Shown here in pieces: positions 8,568 to 16,864 of a DNA stretch of 64,000 nucleotides. The notes under the pieces are model-generated. The model did not search any database. It was given only the letters and a program-made list of their open reading frames with translations, and had not been told where the DNA came from. Where the stretch lies: assembly GCA_964624145.1 (NCBI GenBank), contig CAZUXT010000009.1, positions 27,274-91,273 of the forward strand, written 5' to 3'. The position numbers were made by a program, and so were the translations under genes. Numbering within the stretch: the stretch's first letter is position 1; the number at the start of each line of letters is the position of its first letter. The DNA comes from WJMT01 sp964624145. Its GTDB lineage: Bacteria > Acidobacteriota > Aminicenantia > Aminicenantales > Aminicenantaceae.

Positions 8568-10706
8568 TCAAATCTGGAGGCTCTTCATTGTTTCTATGGC
8601 TCTCTGGGCCGCTCTTTTCAGGATGTTTCTGGGTGAATCTGTGTTTTTTGCTTTTTCCATAAACAGAATATCTGATGGATCGCCGCATTTTCCCAGGGCA
8701 GTTAAAGCTTCTGCTTGGACCAGGTAGCTGTTATCTTTCAAAAATATTTGTTTGAAAAATGCCCTTAACTCCTTTTTTTTGTAGTTCCCCAGGGCATTGA
8801 CGGCCGCTGCTCTCACTTTTGAGCTTTTATCTTTATAAATTTTTTTAAGCACAGAGATTAGTTCCGGATTTTCCATTTTCCCCAGGGTTTTGACCGCACT
8901 TTGCCGGACACTCCAAAAAGAATCTTTTTCAGCCGCTTCAATCAATGAGGACACGGTTTTTGGGTTTGACTTGTGGTTGTAAAGCTCTGATGCGGCCCAC
9001 ATCCTTCCGATCACATCGTCATTTTTGAGTTGGTAAAGGAGTTCATCCGGAGTTTTGTCAAAGGACCATTCTTTAAGCAGAAAATTGCCTTTATCAAACC
9101 GGACCATAAGAGGCTTTGAACCGATTTTAAAAGAGAATTTATTTTCTTTTTTATCTATCCAGATTTTTTTTGTAAAAGTTTTTTTCTCTGTTGTCACTTC
9201 CACTATGACAGGGAGTGTAAAAACAGGAACCCCCTTGGAAAAATCTTGTGTTTGATTGATGGTTAAGGTCAGTTCTTTGGCTGTTGGGTCCCATTTTTTG
9301 TTTATTTCAAACACAGGATGACCCGGTTTAAAGATCCACTGATCAAAAAACCAGCCCAGGTTCTGTCCGGTTGCCTCTTTAATGGAGGTTATTAAGTCAT
9401 GAGTGTCCACAACCTGGAAAGCATGTTTGGTGATGAAATGATTGAGCGCTCTGAAAAAAGGTTTTTCTCCCATGATAAAACGCAGCATATGAAGGACCAC
9501 AGCTCCTTTAGGATAGGTATGGCCGTCCATTATATCCCAGGGATTGTTGTATCTGTTAAACACAATAGGCCTTATGTATCTGTGATGAGCTTCTGCCAAA
9601 TAACTGTCTTTCTTTTGTTTGAGATTCACAGCTCCTTCATCATCTCCAAGGTCATGATTGATGTACAGATATTCTGAATAAGTGGCAAAACTCTCACTCA
9701 ACCAGACATGGCTCCATGTCCGTTCAGTCACTGTATCGCCCCACCATTGGTGAGCCAGCTCATGAGCGACTAGAGAATCACTTGAAAAGTCCTTTTCAGC
9801 TTTTTGGTCATGGATAGTCGCATCTCCCAGTATGGTCGCACTGGCGTTTTCCAGGCCTCCGCCAAAACCGGCGATGCATATTTGGGCGTATTTGGCCCAT
9901 GGATAAGTAAATCCGAATTTTTTATTGTAAAAGGAGATCATGTCCGGGGTCTTGCCAAAACTGCGCATGGCACCCGGTATATCCTTTTCGTAGACCCAGT
10001 ACTCCACTGGGAGCCCATCCAGAGAGACTCTGATTATTTCATAAGGCCCGGCTGTGAGGGTGATCAAATAGGAAGAAATGGGGAGCTCCTGGGAATAGTA
10101 GTAGGTCTTGATGTTTGACTGTTCATCATGCTCTGTCTTTTTTAGCTCTCCGTTTGACAGGACTTTGTAGTCCTCTTTGACCGTGGCAATAAGTTCATGG
10201 GTTGCTTTATCATTCGGGAAGTCATAACAGGGGAACCAGTGATGGGCTTTTTCAGGCCAGGAATAAGTATTGATTTGAGGAGGGTGATCGGGTGTTTCGT
10301 TAACAAATATAAGTCCGTTTTTTGGATTTTCTTCATGGTATTTGATTGTGAGATCGATTATTTCTCCGTAATCACGGGCTTTTTTTAAGTTTATGATTAA
10401 TTTTTCATCTTTGTGCAGAAAATCAAGGGGGATTTTCGCTGGATTTATGACCGAAGTGACCGTAAAATCCGCTGCGTCAAGGACACACTGATTGAAATCA
10501 TCTTTGAGAGAGGAGAGAGTGATGGTGGTTTCTCCCCAGTATGTCTTTTTTTTCTCATCGAATCTGAACTTAAGAAGATAGTGAATCACATCATAATCAC
10601 GGCTTCTTTCGAACTGCTGTTCTCTATGGTATATGTCAGCTTCTAGAGCGAACAAAGAATTCACGGAAAGAATGAATACGGCTATCAAGATTTTTATTTT
10701 TTTCAT
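8568..10706 (-). CDS. M1 family zinc aminopeptidase with HEAT repeats, exported
   Basis: A 712-residue gluzincin. The signal peptide occupies about residues 1-20. The substrate-binding motif GxMEN appears as GGLEN in FGGGLENASATIL. The zinc site is HELAH, then 18 residues, then the distal Glu in WLSESFATY, the exact H-E-x-x-H-x18-E spacing of M1 enzymes. After about residue 560, helical pairs with IGRMWAASEL, SVRQSAVKTLG and VRAAAVNALG are HEAT-like repeats. It should cleave N-terminal residues from peptides in the periplasm. It follows the beta-lactamase/TPR gene by nine bases on the same strand, so the two form an operon of exported hydrolases. Confidence 0.92.
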   Translation of the reverse strand: MKKIKILIAVFILSVNSLFALEADIYHREQQFERSRDYDVIHYLLKFRFDEKKKTYWGETTITLSSLKDDFNQCVLDAADFTVTSVINPAKIPLDFLHKDEKLIINLKKARDYGEIIDLTIKYHEENPKNGLIFVNETPDHPPQINTYSWPEKAHHWFPCYDFPNDKATHELIATVKEDYKVLSNGELKKTEHDEQSNIKTYYYSQELPISSYLITLTAGPYEIIRVSLDGLPVEYWVYEKDIPGAMRSFGKTPDMISFYNKKFGFTYPWAKYAQICIAGFGGGLENASATILGDATIHDQKAEKDFSSDSLVAHELAHQWWGDTVTERTWSHVWLSESFATYSEYLYINHDLGDDEGAVNLKQKKDSYLAEAHHRYIRPIVFNRYNNPWDIMDGHTYPKGAVVLHMLRFIMGEKPFFRALNHFITKHAFQVVDTHDLITSIKEATGQNLGWFFDQWIFKPGHPVFEINKKWDPTAKELTLTINQTQDFSKGVPVFTLPVIVEVTTEKKTFTKKIWIDKKENKFSFKIGSKPLMVRFDKGNFLLKEWSFDKTPDELLYQLKNDDVIGRMWAASELYNHKSNPKTVSSLIEAAEKDSFWSVRQSAVKTLGKMENPELISVLKKIYKDKSSKVRAAAVNALGNYKKKELRAFFKQIFLKDNSYLVQAEALTALGKCGDPSDILFMEKAKNTDSPRNILKRAAQRAIETMKSLQI

Positions 10707-10715
10707 AGCTGCGCC

Positions 10716-12812
10716 CTACTTTTTTTGAAGTTTATCCAGAATATCTTTGACATCTTTTTGTTCAGGATTAAGTTGTAATGATTTTTTGAACATTTTTACA
10801 GCCATCTCTTTTTTCCCGAATTCAAAATAGATATATCCGGCTTGTTTGTGGGCTTCCGCATTGTCCGGGAACAATTCAAGGGCAATGTCTGTAAGCAGAA
10901 GGAGTTCTTCTGTTTTTTCCGCGCTTTTTAGTTTTTCTGAAAAGGAAGCAAAATGATTAAGGCTTATGGGATCTAAAGAGTGAGATTTTTTATAATATTC
11001 AAGGGAATTTTGATCCTCCTTTTTAAGCACAGAACATTCAGCTAAAAGAAGCAAAGTAAAGGGCTGGTCCGGGTATATCTCGGAACTTTTCTGCAGGAGA
11101 TCCATAGCCCTGTCGATTTGGTTTTTTTGAACGAAAGCGTAGGCCGCCCCTGTAATTTCTTCAGAAAAATCCGGATAAATGCGGGCTTCCGAAGAAAGTT
11201 TTTTGAGTTTTTGGAGAAGGGAGTCAAGGTCAGTTTCAGTAGTGATGTGCATGGTGCGCCAATCATCTGAATAGGTGCGCTTCCAGTCTTCTTGTAAAGA
11301 ACGTATTGTGTTTGTGATTTCTTTTCTGAATCTATAGTCTGATGAAAGTTTGCTGAAGTCAGAAAAAAAGGCCAGAGGGCCTGATTGGTGATACTCTTTA
11401 AGCTTGGATTTTCCGTACGCCCCTTCAAGATAGGATGCCATATAAGCTCCGATTCGGATAAAAGGCTTTCCCTCTGAAGGATGGATTCCATTTTTTAGCT
11501 TGTTTTTTGCTTTTTCAAAATTTGTTTTCAATGCGTTTTTTCGTGCGTATTGATTGAGATAGTCAAATGCCCGGCTGACCTCTTTTCTGGTTCCTGCAGC
11601 CTGTAGGCCGAAGTAGTCATATCTGCTGAGTCCGTAGTCAAACACCTGGGAGAGGGCATTGTAGATGGCCTGTTCAAAAGGATCAGAGACAAAAGCTTTG
11701 GAGTTTAAATCCTGGTTCAGGATAAGTTCGGACAGGGCATTCACATAAGGGGAAAGATTTGCCTCCTCCAAATTAGCTCCAACCGCAATGACAAAATTTT
11801 CAGTGGGGAATATGAGAAGCTGCGTTTTTGTCTCCGGTTGTGAGCCGCTGTGGCTGGCATTGAAGTGACCTTTTAAAGGGGCAACCCTCCATCCCATTCC
11901 ATACCAGGTTGATTGCCCTTCCCTGGTCGCCATTGAAGTAAAAACCGAATCCCATGCTTCCGGTTTTAGTATCTTTTTCTCACAGACTCCTTTTCCGTAT
12001 TTTAAAAGGTCTATCACCGTGGACCGGGTTCCTCCTGCGGCAAACCGGCTTGAAATGTCAACGAATTCAGAATTTTTGATTTCCCCGTTTATAAGGCGGT
12101 AGCCCTGGACTCTATTGGGGATGAGGTCTTCAGGGGAGTCCATTCTTGAGGCATTCATGCCTAAAGGTTTGAAGACGATCTTTGTGATACATTCTCCGAA
12201 AGGCCGGCCTGAAGCGTTCTCCACAACCGCTCCGAGCAGATTGAATCCATAACTGGAATAATGGTATTTGGTTCCCGGCTCTGCCACCAGGTCAAAATCT
12301 TTAAACACGGAAAGGGCCTGCTCTGTGTTCATGTGATCCTTGAAATGACCTTCTTTGTCGTAGTCTTTGTAGTGGCTGATCCCACTTAGATGGCCCAGAA
12401 GCTGGCGTACGGTCACAGGCCACTTTTTTTTGGGAAAATCAGGGACATAAGTCTGGACTTCCTCGTCCAGGTCGATTTTTCCGTCTTCCACTAACTTGAG
12501 AACAGCAATAGCCGTGAATGTTTTGGAGACCGAAGCCATACGATAAGAGCTTTGGGGTTGGGCTTTTACCTTGTTTTCAAGGTCTGCATACCCGAATCCC
12601 CTGGCCCAGGTAAAGTCGTCTTTCATAAAGCCTATGGAAAGACCGGGGATTTTATTGCTGTGCATCTTTTTTTCAACATACTGTTCGAATTTTTTGATGG
12701 CATTGCCATAGTCCTGAGGGGCCTGTAGAGTGCCTGGGTTCGAATACAGGCCCGGATTTAGAAAGAATGTACAGAGGAATGTCAGAAAAAAGGTTACTGT
12801 TTTTTTAGTCAT
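10716..12812 (-). CDS. Exported serine hydrolase (beta-lactamase fold) with TPR tail
   Basis: A 698-residue protein with a signal peptide (about 1-24) and an N-terminal class C beta-lactamase-like domain to about residue 370. The nucleophile motif is SVSK in MASVSKTFTA; YSSYG takes the Y-x-N position and HSGSQPE the third box. After a helical middle region, TPR units occupy the last ~150 residues (AEAHKQAGYIYFEFGKKEMA is one). Family members with this layout are usually D-amino-acid peptidases or esterases; the TPRs may bind partners or substrates. It is first in a two-gene operon with the M1 aminopeptidase. A TATTAT box at 12820-12825 on this strand may be its -10. Confidence 0.87.
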   Translation of the reverse strand: MTKKTVTFFLTFLCTFFLNPGLYSNPGTLQAPQDYGNAIKKFEQYVEKKMHSNKIPGLSIGFMKDDFTWARGFGYADLENKVKAQPQSSYRMASVSKTFTAIAVLKLVEDGKIDLDEEVQTYVPDFPKKKWPVTVRQLLGHLSGISHYKDYDKEGHFKDHMNTEQALSVFKDFDLVAEPGTKYHYSSYGFNLLGAVVENASGRPFGECITKIVFKPLGMNASRMDSPEDLIPNRVQGYRLINGEIKNSEFVDISSRFAAGGTRSTVIDLLKYGKGVCEKKILKPEAWDSVFTSMATREGQSTWYGMGWRVAPLKGHFNASHSGSQPETKTQLLIFPTENFVIAVGANLEEANLSPYVNALSELILNQDLNSKAFVSDPFEQAIYNALSQVFDYGLSRYDYFGLQAAGTRKEVSRAFDYLNQYARKNALKTNFEKAKNKLKNGIHPSEGKPFIRIGAYMASYLEGAYGKSKLKEYHQSGPLAFFSDFSKLSSDYRFRKEITNTIRSLQEDWKRTYSDDWRTMHITTETDLDSLLQKLKKLSSEARIYPDFSEEITGAAYAFVQKNQIDRAMDLLQKSSEIYPDQPFTLLLLAECSVLKKEDQNSLEYYKKSHSLDPISLNHFASFSEKLKSAEKTEELLLLTDIALELFPDNAEAHKQAGYIYFEFGKKEMAVKMFKKSLQLNPEQKDVKDILDKLQKK

Positions 12813-12931
12813 TTCGTTTATAATACATGTTATCTTGACAAAAGAAAACGAAAAGCCTTAACATTTTGCCTTAAAAAAGGACGCACAAAATAGTAATACT
12901 GGTGTCGAAAAATCTTAAAGGGAAGGTTTAG

Positions 12932-14578
12932 ATGATCGAGGAACATCTCTTCATTCAAAATAAATGGAAGAGATCAGCAGAGTCAATCGATTCAATCAAT
13001 CCAGCCACTATCGAGCCCATAGGCAGGGCTGGATTGGGATCACAGAAGGACTGCATGGAAGCCATCCAAGCAGCCAAACAAGCGTATCCATCTTGGAAAG
13101 AGAGACCGCTTCAATCAAAAAAAGCCATTTTTAGAAAAGCCAAACAAATACTGCTGGAAAGATACATTGAAATAAGCCAGTTGATCACCGAAGAAAAAGG
13201 ATCTCCTCTGCTTGAATCCATGGTCATGGAGGTTATCAGTTCATTGGAGTCCCTGGATTATTATGTCCATAATATGGATGCTCTTCTCAAACCGGAGAAA
13301 ATGAAGCATCATATGGTTCTTTTCAATCATAAAAAAGGCTCTTTTCAATACTGTTCTCTGGGACCTATGCTGGTGATATCACCCTGGAATTTTCCTTTTA
13401 TGATTCCTTTTTTGGATGTGGTCTCTGGATTAACGGCAGGAAACACTGTGGTGCTCAGACCTTCATCCACCACTCCTTTTTGCGGGCTTTTTATTGGAGA
13501 GGTATTTAAGGAAGCGGGCCTTCCCCCGGGAGTTTTGAACATTGTGCCGTGCCCGGTCAAACAGGCAGAAGAAATGATCACTCATCCGGATATCCAATTG
13601 ATATCGTTCACAGGAAGCACATCCACAGGGAAGAGAATCATGGAGCTGGCCAGCCAAAACTTGACCCATATTCATTTGGAATTAGGGGGAAAGGATCCTA
13701 TGATCGTGCTCAAGGATGCGGATATCCAAAGAGCTGTATCAGGGGCTGTCTGGGGAGCCTTTGTCAACTGCGGACAGAGCTGCGGTTCGGTGGAGAGAGT
13801 ATATGCGGAGAAGAGCATCGCCTCTGAATTCACACAAAAAGTGGTGGAACTAACAAAAAAACTGAAGATAGGAAATCCCTTACATGAAGGGATTGACATT
13901 GGACCCACGACCACTCTTAATCAACTGGAAACAGTGGAGGAACATCTTCAGGATGCCCGAAATAAGGGAGCTGAAATCATATACGGAGGAGAAAGAATAA
14001 AGGAGCTGCCCGGATATTTTATCCGTCCTTCGGTTTTATCCCGGGTTGACCATTCCATGAAAATCATGATTGAGGAGACCTTTGGACCGGTTCTTCCTAT
14101 CATGAGTTTTTCTGATCTTGAGGAAGCCGCCGCTTTGGCAAACGATTCGCATTACGGGCTGACCGCATCGGTGTGGACAAAAAACCGGAACAAGGCCCTG
14201 AAGATGGCAGATCTGATCTCCACGGGGACAGTGACTATCAATGACCATATGTCCTCTTATTCAGAGCCAGGGGCTGTTTGGGGCGGAATCAAACAAACCG
14301 GAATCGGCCGAAGCCATGGTCCTATTGGATTTAAGGAACTGGTCTATGCTAAATTTATCAGCCGGGATTTCAGCAAAAACAAAAATTTGCTTTGGTGGTA
14401 TCCCTATGACAAAGGATTTTTTGAAGTCATAAAAAAGTCTTTTCCCTTGTTTTATTCAGCCCGGCGAGGAAAGAGAGTTAAAACATTAGTCTCAATGATA
14501 CCTTTCTTGTCAAAGATAAAAAAAAGAAGCCCTGTTTTTAATTTCATCAAGGGAATTCCCCGGATACTGAAAAAATGA
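12932..14578 (+). CDS. Aldehyde dehydrogenase superfamily protein
   Basis: A 548-residue NAD(P)-dependent aldehyde dehydrogenase. The Rossmann segment has ISPWNFP near residue 150 and SFTGSTSTGK near 230-239. The general-base Glu is in LELGGKDP, and the catalytic cysteine is in NCGQSCGSVERVY near residue 282. The late ETFGPVLP motif is also present. The C-terminal ~60 residues beyond the normal ALDH end are basic and hydrophobic (WWYPYDKGFFEVIKK onward), as in membrane-associated fatty-aldehyde dehydrogenases, which suggests membrane attachment and a long-chain aldehyde substrate; that is inference. It is a single gene with GGGAAGG before the ATG. No partner gene is adjacent. Confidence 0.9.
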   Translation: MIEEHLFIQNKWKRSAESIDSINPATIEPIGRAGLGSQKDCMEAIQAAKQAYPSWKERPLQSKKAIFRKAKQILLERYIEISQLITEEKGSPLLESMVMEVISSLESLDYYVHNMDALLKPEKMKHHMVLFNHKKGSFQYCSLGPMLVISPWNFPFMIPFLDVVSGLTAGNTVVLRPSSTTPFCGLFIGEVFKEAGLPPGVLNIVPCPVKQAEEMITHPDIQLISFTGSTSTGKRIMELASQNLTHIHLELGGKDPMIVLKDADIQRAVSGAVWGAFVNCGQSCGSVERVYAEKSIASEFTQKVVELTKKLKIGNPLHEGIDIGPTTTLNQLETVEEHLQDARNKGAEIIYGGERIKELPGYFIRPSVLSRVDHSMKIMIEETFGPVLPIMSFSDLEEAAALANDSHYGLTASVWTKNRNKALKMADLISTGTVTINDHMSSYSEPGAVWGGIKQTGIGRSHGPIGFKELVYAKFISRDFSKNKNLLWWYPYDKGFFEVIKKSFPLFYSARRGKRVKTLVSMIPFLSKIKKRSPVFNFIKGIPRILKK

Positions 14579-14639
14579 ACAACCGGGCTTAAACAATATC
14601 CCACGCTGAATGCAGGGGATTTGAAGATCAAAGAATAAT

Positions 14640-16529
14640 CTATTGAAGCAGGCGGTAAATCAGGATTCTGTTGTCAATAAAGGTGGGAATGACAATAAGG
14701 TTTTTATGGGGAATAATGAGAAAATTAGCCATTGGAATTCCTTTATTCGTGGAATCCAGCATTTTTGTAATCACACCTTCTGCAGTAATTCTGTACAGCC
14801 TTCCCTGGTTATGGGAAATCCATATATGACCTTGACCATCTGCTTCAATTCCATCGATCAAACCATCGGAAAACCGGGCTATCCGTTTAATTTTTTTGGT
14901 TTTCAAGTCAATGCTTTTAACTGAGGAGTCCCCGTTACATCCCACAATCAACTGTCCCCTCACGATCTCAATTCCATTTGGCCTAACCACCTGACCTGAA
15001 TCCAGCCATTCTTGAAGAGACCCTCTGTCTTGGGAGACTTGAAATATTTGGCTGGCTCGGAAATCAGACACAAATATATTTCCCTGTTCGTCAATTGTGA
15101 TGTCATTTAAACTAACCGCTTTTTTATAGACATGCCTCACTATTTGTTCGGTATCATCAGTCTTTATCTGCACCAGGGCATTTGGTTCCACAATCCACAA
15201 AGTTTCTCCATCCACAGCCATGCCCATGGGATTATTCAGTCCTTTCAGCCAATGAGGATCGACTTTTTTCTGGCTTAAGTCAAGCCGGCTGACAGACTGC
15301 AAGTTTCGACCCCCACTCGGACGGTAACCATCATAATTGGAGATGTAAACACAATCATGGATACGGTCATAACACGCGGTTTCCGGTATGGCAAAGAGAC
15401 TCGGTGATTCCCAGACTCTTTCCAGAGAGCCATGAACCATTTCCTGGTCCGCTCTTTGCAGAATAAATCCCCATCCGCCAAATACATCTGCCAAAACTAT
15501 GAAAATTTCGTTATTTCCTTTCCTTAACGGAAGATAGAGAGTATCAAACAAACCTACAGTTCCTAAAAATCCTGAATCCCGGCTGGTGTACCCGCTGTTC
15601 CCGCTGAATATGGGTTGTCCATTGCAAAAAACGAAAATCACATCACTATAGCCCAGGTTGAAAGGCTTGACTCCATCTTGATCTGCTTTGAAGTTGGTTT
15701 TGGCATAGATCAGATAGGGTCTGTTCTGGGCCGTGACTTCCTTGGCGACATCCACTATTCCCGATGGACTGGATTTAACGGATTTCCAGTTGATCTTTTC
15801 GAACATTTTTTCTGAAGGATACCTATCCAGAGGACAATGGTCATAATAGTCCAAAGGTTGAGAGATATCCCAGTCGGTCATAATATTGGAAGGTGTGACA
15901 AGATAAGGAAGAGGGGGAAAGTCTGTTGGTTCCTGGAGAGTGTATGAGAAATTAGAAAAATAGGCAGAGCCGTCTTCCGGGCTTAAGAGCCCTATTTTTC
16001 CTTTACTTAACCCATGCTCCAGATGAAAAATTTCCAGGTTCGGCTTATCTGAATTCCCGATAAAAACCTGGCCTCGATCTCCCATGACTTCCAGGCGAAT
16101 ATGAATCCATTCTCCTTCTGGTATGGATAAAGGAGCGGTGTATCCTGTTCCTGTGTATAACTGCCATCCGTCAATCCCGTTTATAGTAGGCACATACTGA
16201 AGGGCATCCTCATAGAGTCCGGCCCGGTGGGGGCGGATATAAACTCTCTCCCGGTTAAACTGGGATTGCATGCGGAAAATAATTCCAGGGTATGAGCGCC
16301 TGCCATCAACAGCCACATCCACTTCAATAATCCCGTCTTCGAATTCGATTCCTTTCAATAAAGCTGTCCCCATAAAAGCTTTTCTGCCCAGGTGATCGAC
16401 TATTTTTCCTGAAAAAATCTGCCAGTTTTCTGAATTAAAATCATTATTTCCTGTTTCTGCTTGGACTGTGGTCAAAAAAATGATCAATAAGCACAGAATC
16501 AAACATTTAGTCTTCATATGAATAGCCAT
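14640..16529 (-). CDS. Exported lamin-G-like and NHL/SMP-30-type propeller protein
   Basis: A 629-residue exported protein. The signal peptide follows the ATG at 16529; GGAGG lies six bases upstream, which favours this start over the ATG at 16517. Residues ~25-200 look like a concanavalin/laminin-G-like jelly-roll (GIIFRMQSQFNRERVYIR, YFSNFSYTL). A middle section of about 100 residues may be another beta-sandwich. From about 370 on, NHL/SMP-30-type blades follow (NDITIDEQGNIFVSDFRASQ, GIEADGQGHIWISH). The pattern fits a secreted binding or lactonase-like protein for carbohydrate or peptide ligands. No catalytic residues can be assigned. It is a single gene, convergent with the aldehyde dehydrogenase. 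Confidence 0.75.
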   Translation of the reverse strand: MAIHMKTKCLILCLLIIFLTTVQAETGNNDFNSENWQIFSGKIVDHLGRKAFMGTALLKGIEFEDGIIEVDVAVDGRRSYPGIIFRMQSQFNRERVYIRPHRAGLYEDALQYVPTINGIDGWQLYTGTGYTAPLSIPEGEWIHIRLEVMGDRGQVFIGNSDKPNLEIFHLEHGLSKGKIGLLSPEDGSAYFSNFSYTLQEPTDFPPLPYLVTPSNIMTDWDISQPLDYYDHCPLDRYPSEKMFEKINWKSVKSSPSGIVDVAKEVTAQNRPYLIYAKTNFKADQDGVKPFNLGYSDVIFVFCNGQPIFSGNSGYTSRDSGFLGTVGLFDTLYLPLRKGNNEIFIVLADVFGGWGFILQRADQEMVHGSLERVWESPSLFAIPETACYDRIHDCVYISNYDGYRPSGGRNLQSVSRLDLSQKKVDPHWLKGLNNPMGMAVDGETLWIVEPNALVQIKTDDTEQIVRHVYKKAVSLNDITIDEQGNIFVSDFRASQIFQVSQDRGSLQEWLDSGQVVRPNGIEIVRGQLIVGCNGDSSVKSIDLKTKKIKRIARFSDGLIDGIEADGQGHIWISHNQGRLYRITAEGVITKMLDSTNKGIPMANFLIIPHKNLIVIPTFIDNRILIYRLLQ

Positions 16530-16864
16530 TTGAATCCTCCTTTTTTATTCATGATCATTATTTTTTGTTGCTTCTCAGGCACAGTGAGATTTTTTTTATA
16601 TCCGAAGCTGCAGCACCTGAAAACAAACAATATGATTATAATGACAACAATAATAAATGTCATGATATCAAGTAAAGAGTCTCGTGTCTTATTTTTGAAC
16701 GGATTATACTTTTTTTTCCCCACAGCCATAGATTAGGGCATTTATTTTAATTTCCAATAGGACAAACATCACTAATACTGAAATAAGACAAAAGTACTAA
16801 ATGCTGGAAAAACATACTTTTATGAGTATAATGATTCGATAACCGTTTTATTTATTCAAAACAA
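16530..16864. other. AT-rich divergent intergenic region
   Basis: This 335-base stretch separates the exported propeller gene (minus strand) from the propeller-LuxR gene (plus strand). It is strongly AT-rich. It contains the 14-base motif at 16786-16799 and the TATAAT box at 16827-16832 described separately. On the minus strand positions 16729-16514 are open for 71 codons with one hydrophobic helix, but there is no ribosome site, so I do not call a gene. Confidence 0.6.
16786..16832 (+). promoter_or_regulatory. Candidate promoter with upstream 14-base motif AGACAAAAGTACTA
   Basis: The motif AGACAAAAGTACTA is at 16786-16799. A weak -35 (TGGAAA, 16805-16810) and a perfect TATAAT (16827-16832, spacer 16) follow. 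The same 14-mer occurs, in the same orientation relative to its gene, upstream of the ankyrin lipoprotein gene (22874-22861, minus strand). Its position next to the -35 would suit an activator site. Confidence 0.5.

Noticed and set aside
16514..16729. 71-codon minus-strand frame with one hydrophobic helix upstream of the exported propeller gene
   Set aside because: It has no ribosome site, lies in an AT-rich region and overlaps the downstream gene start by 16 bases; the helix can arise from AT-rich codons.
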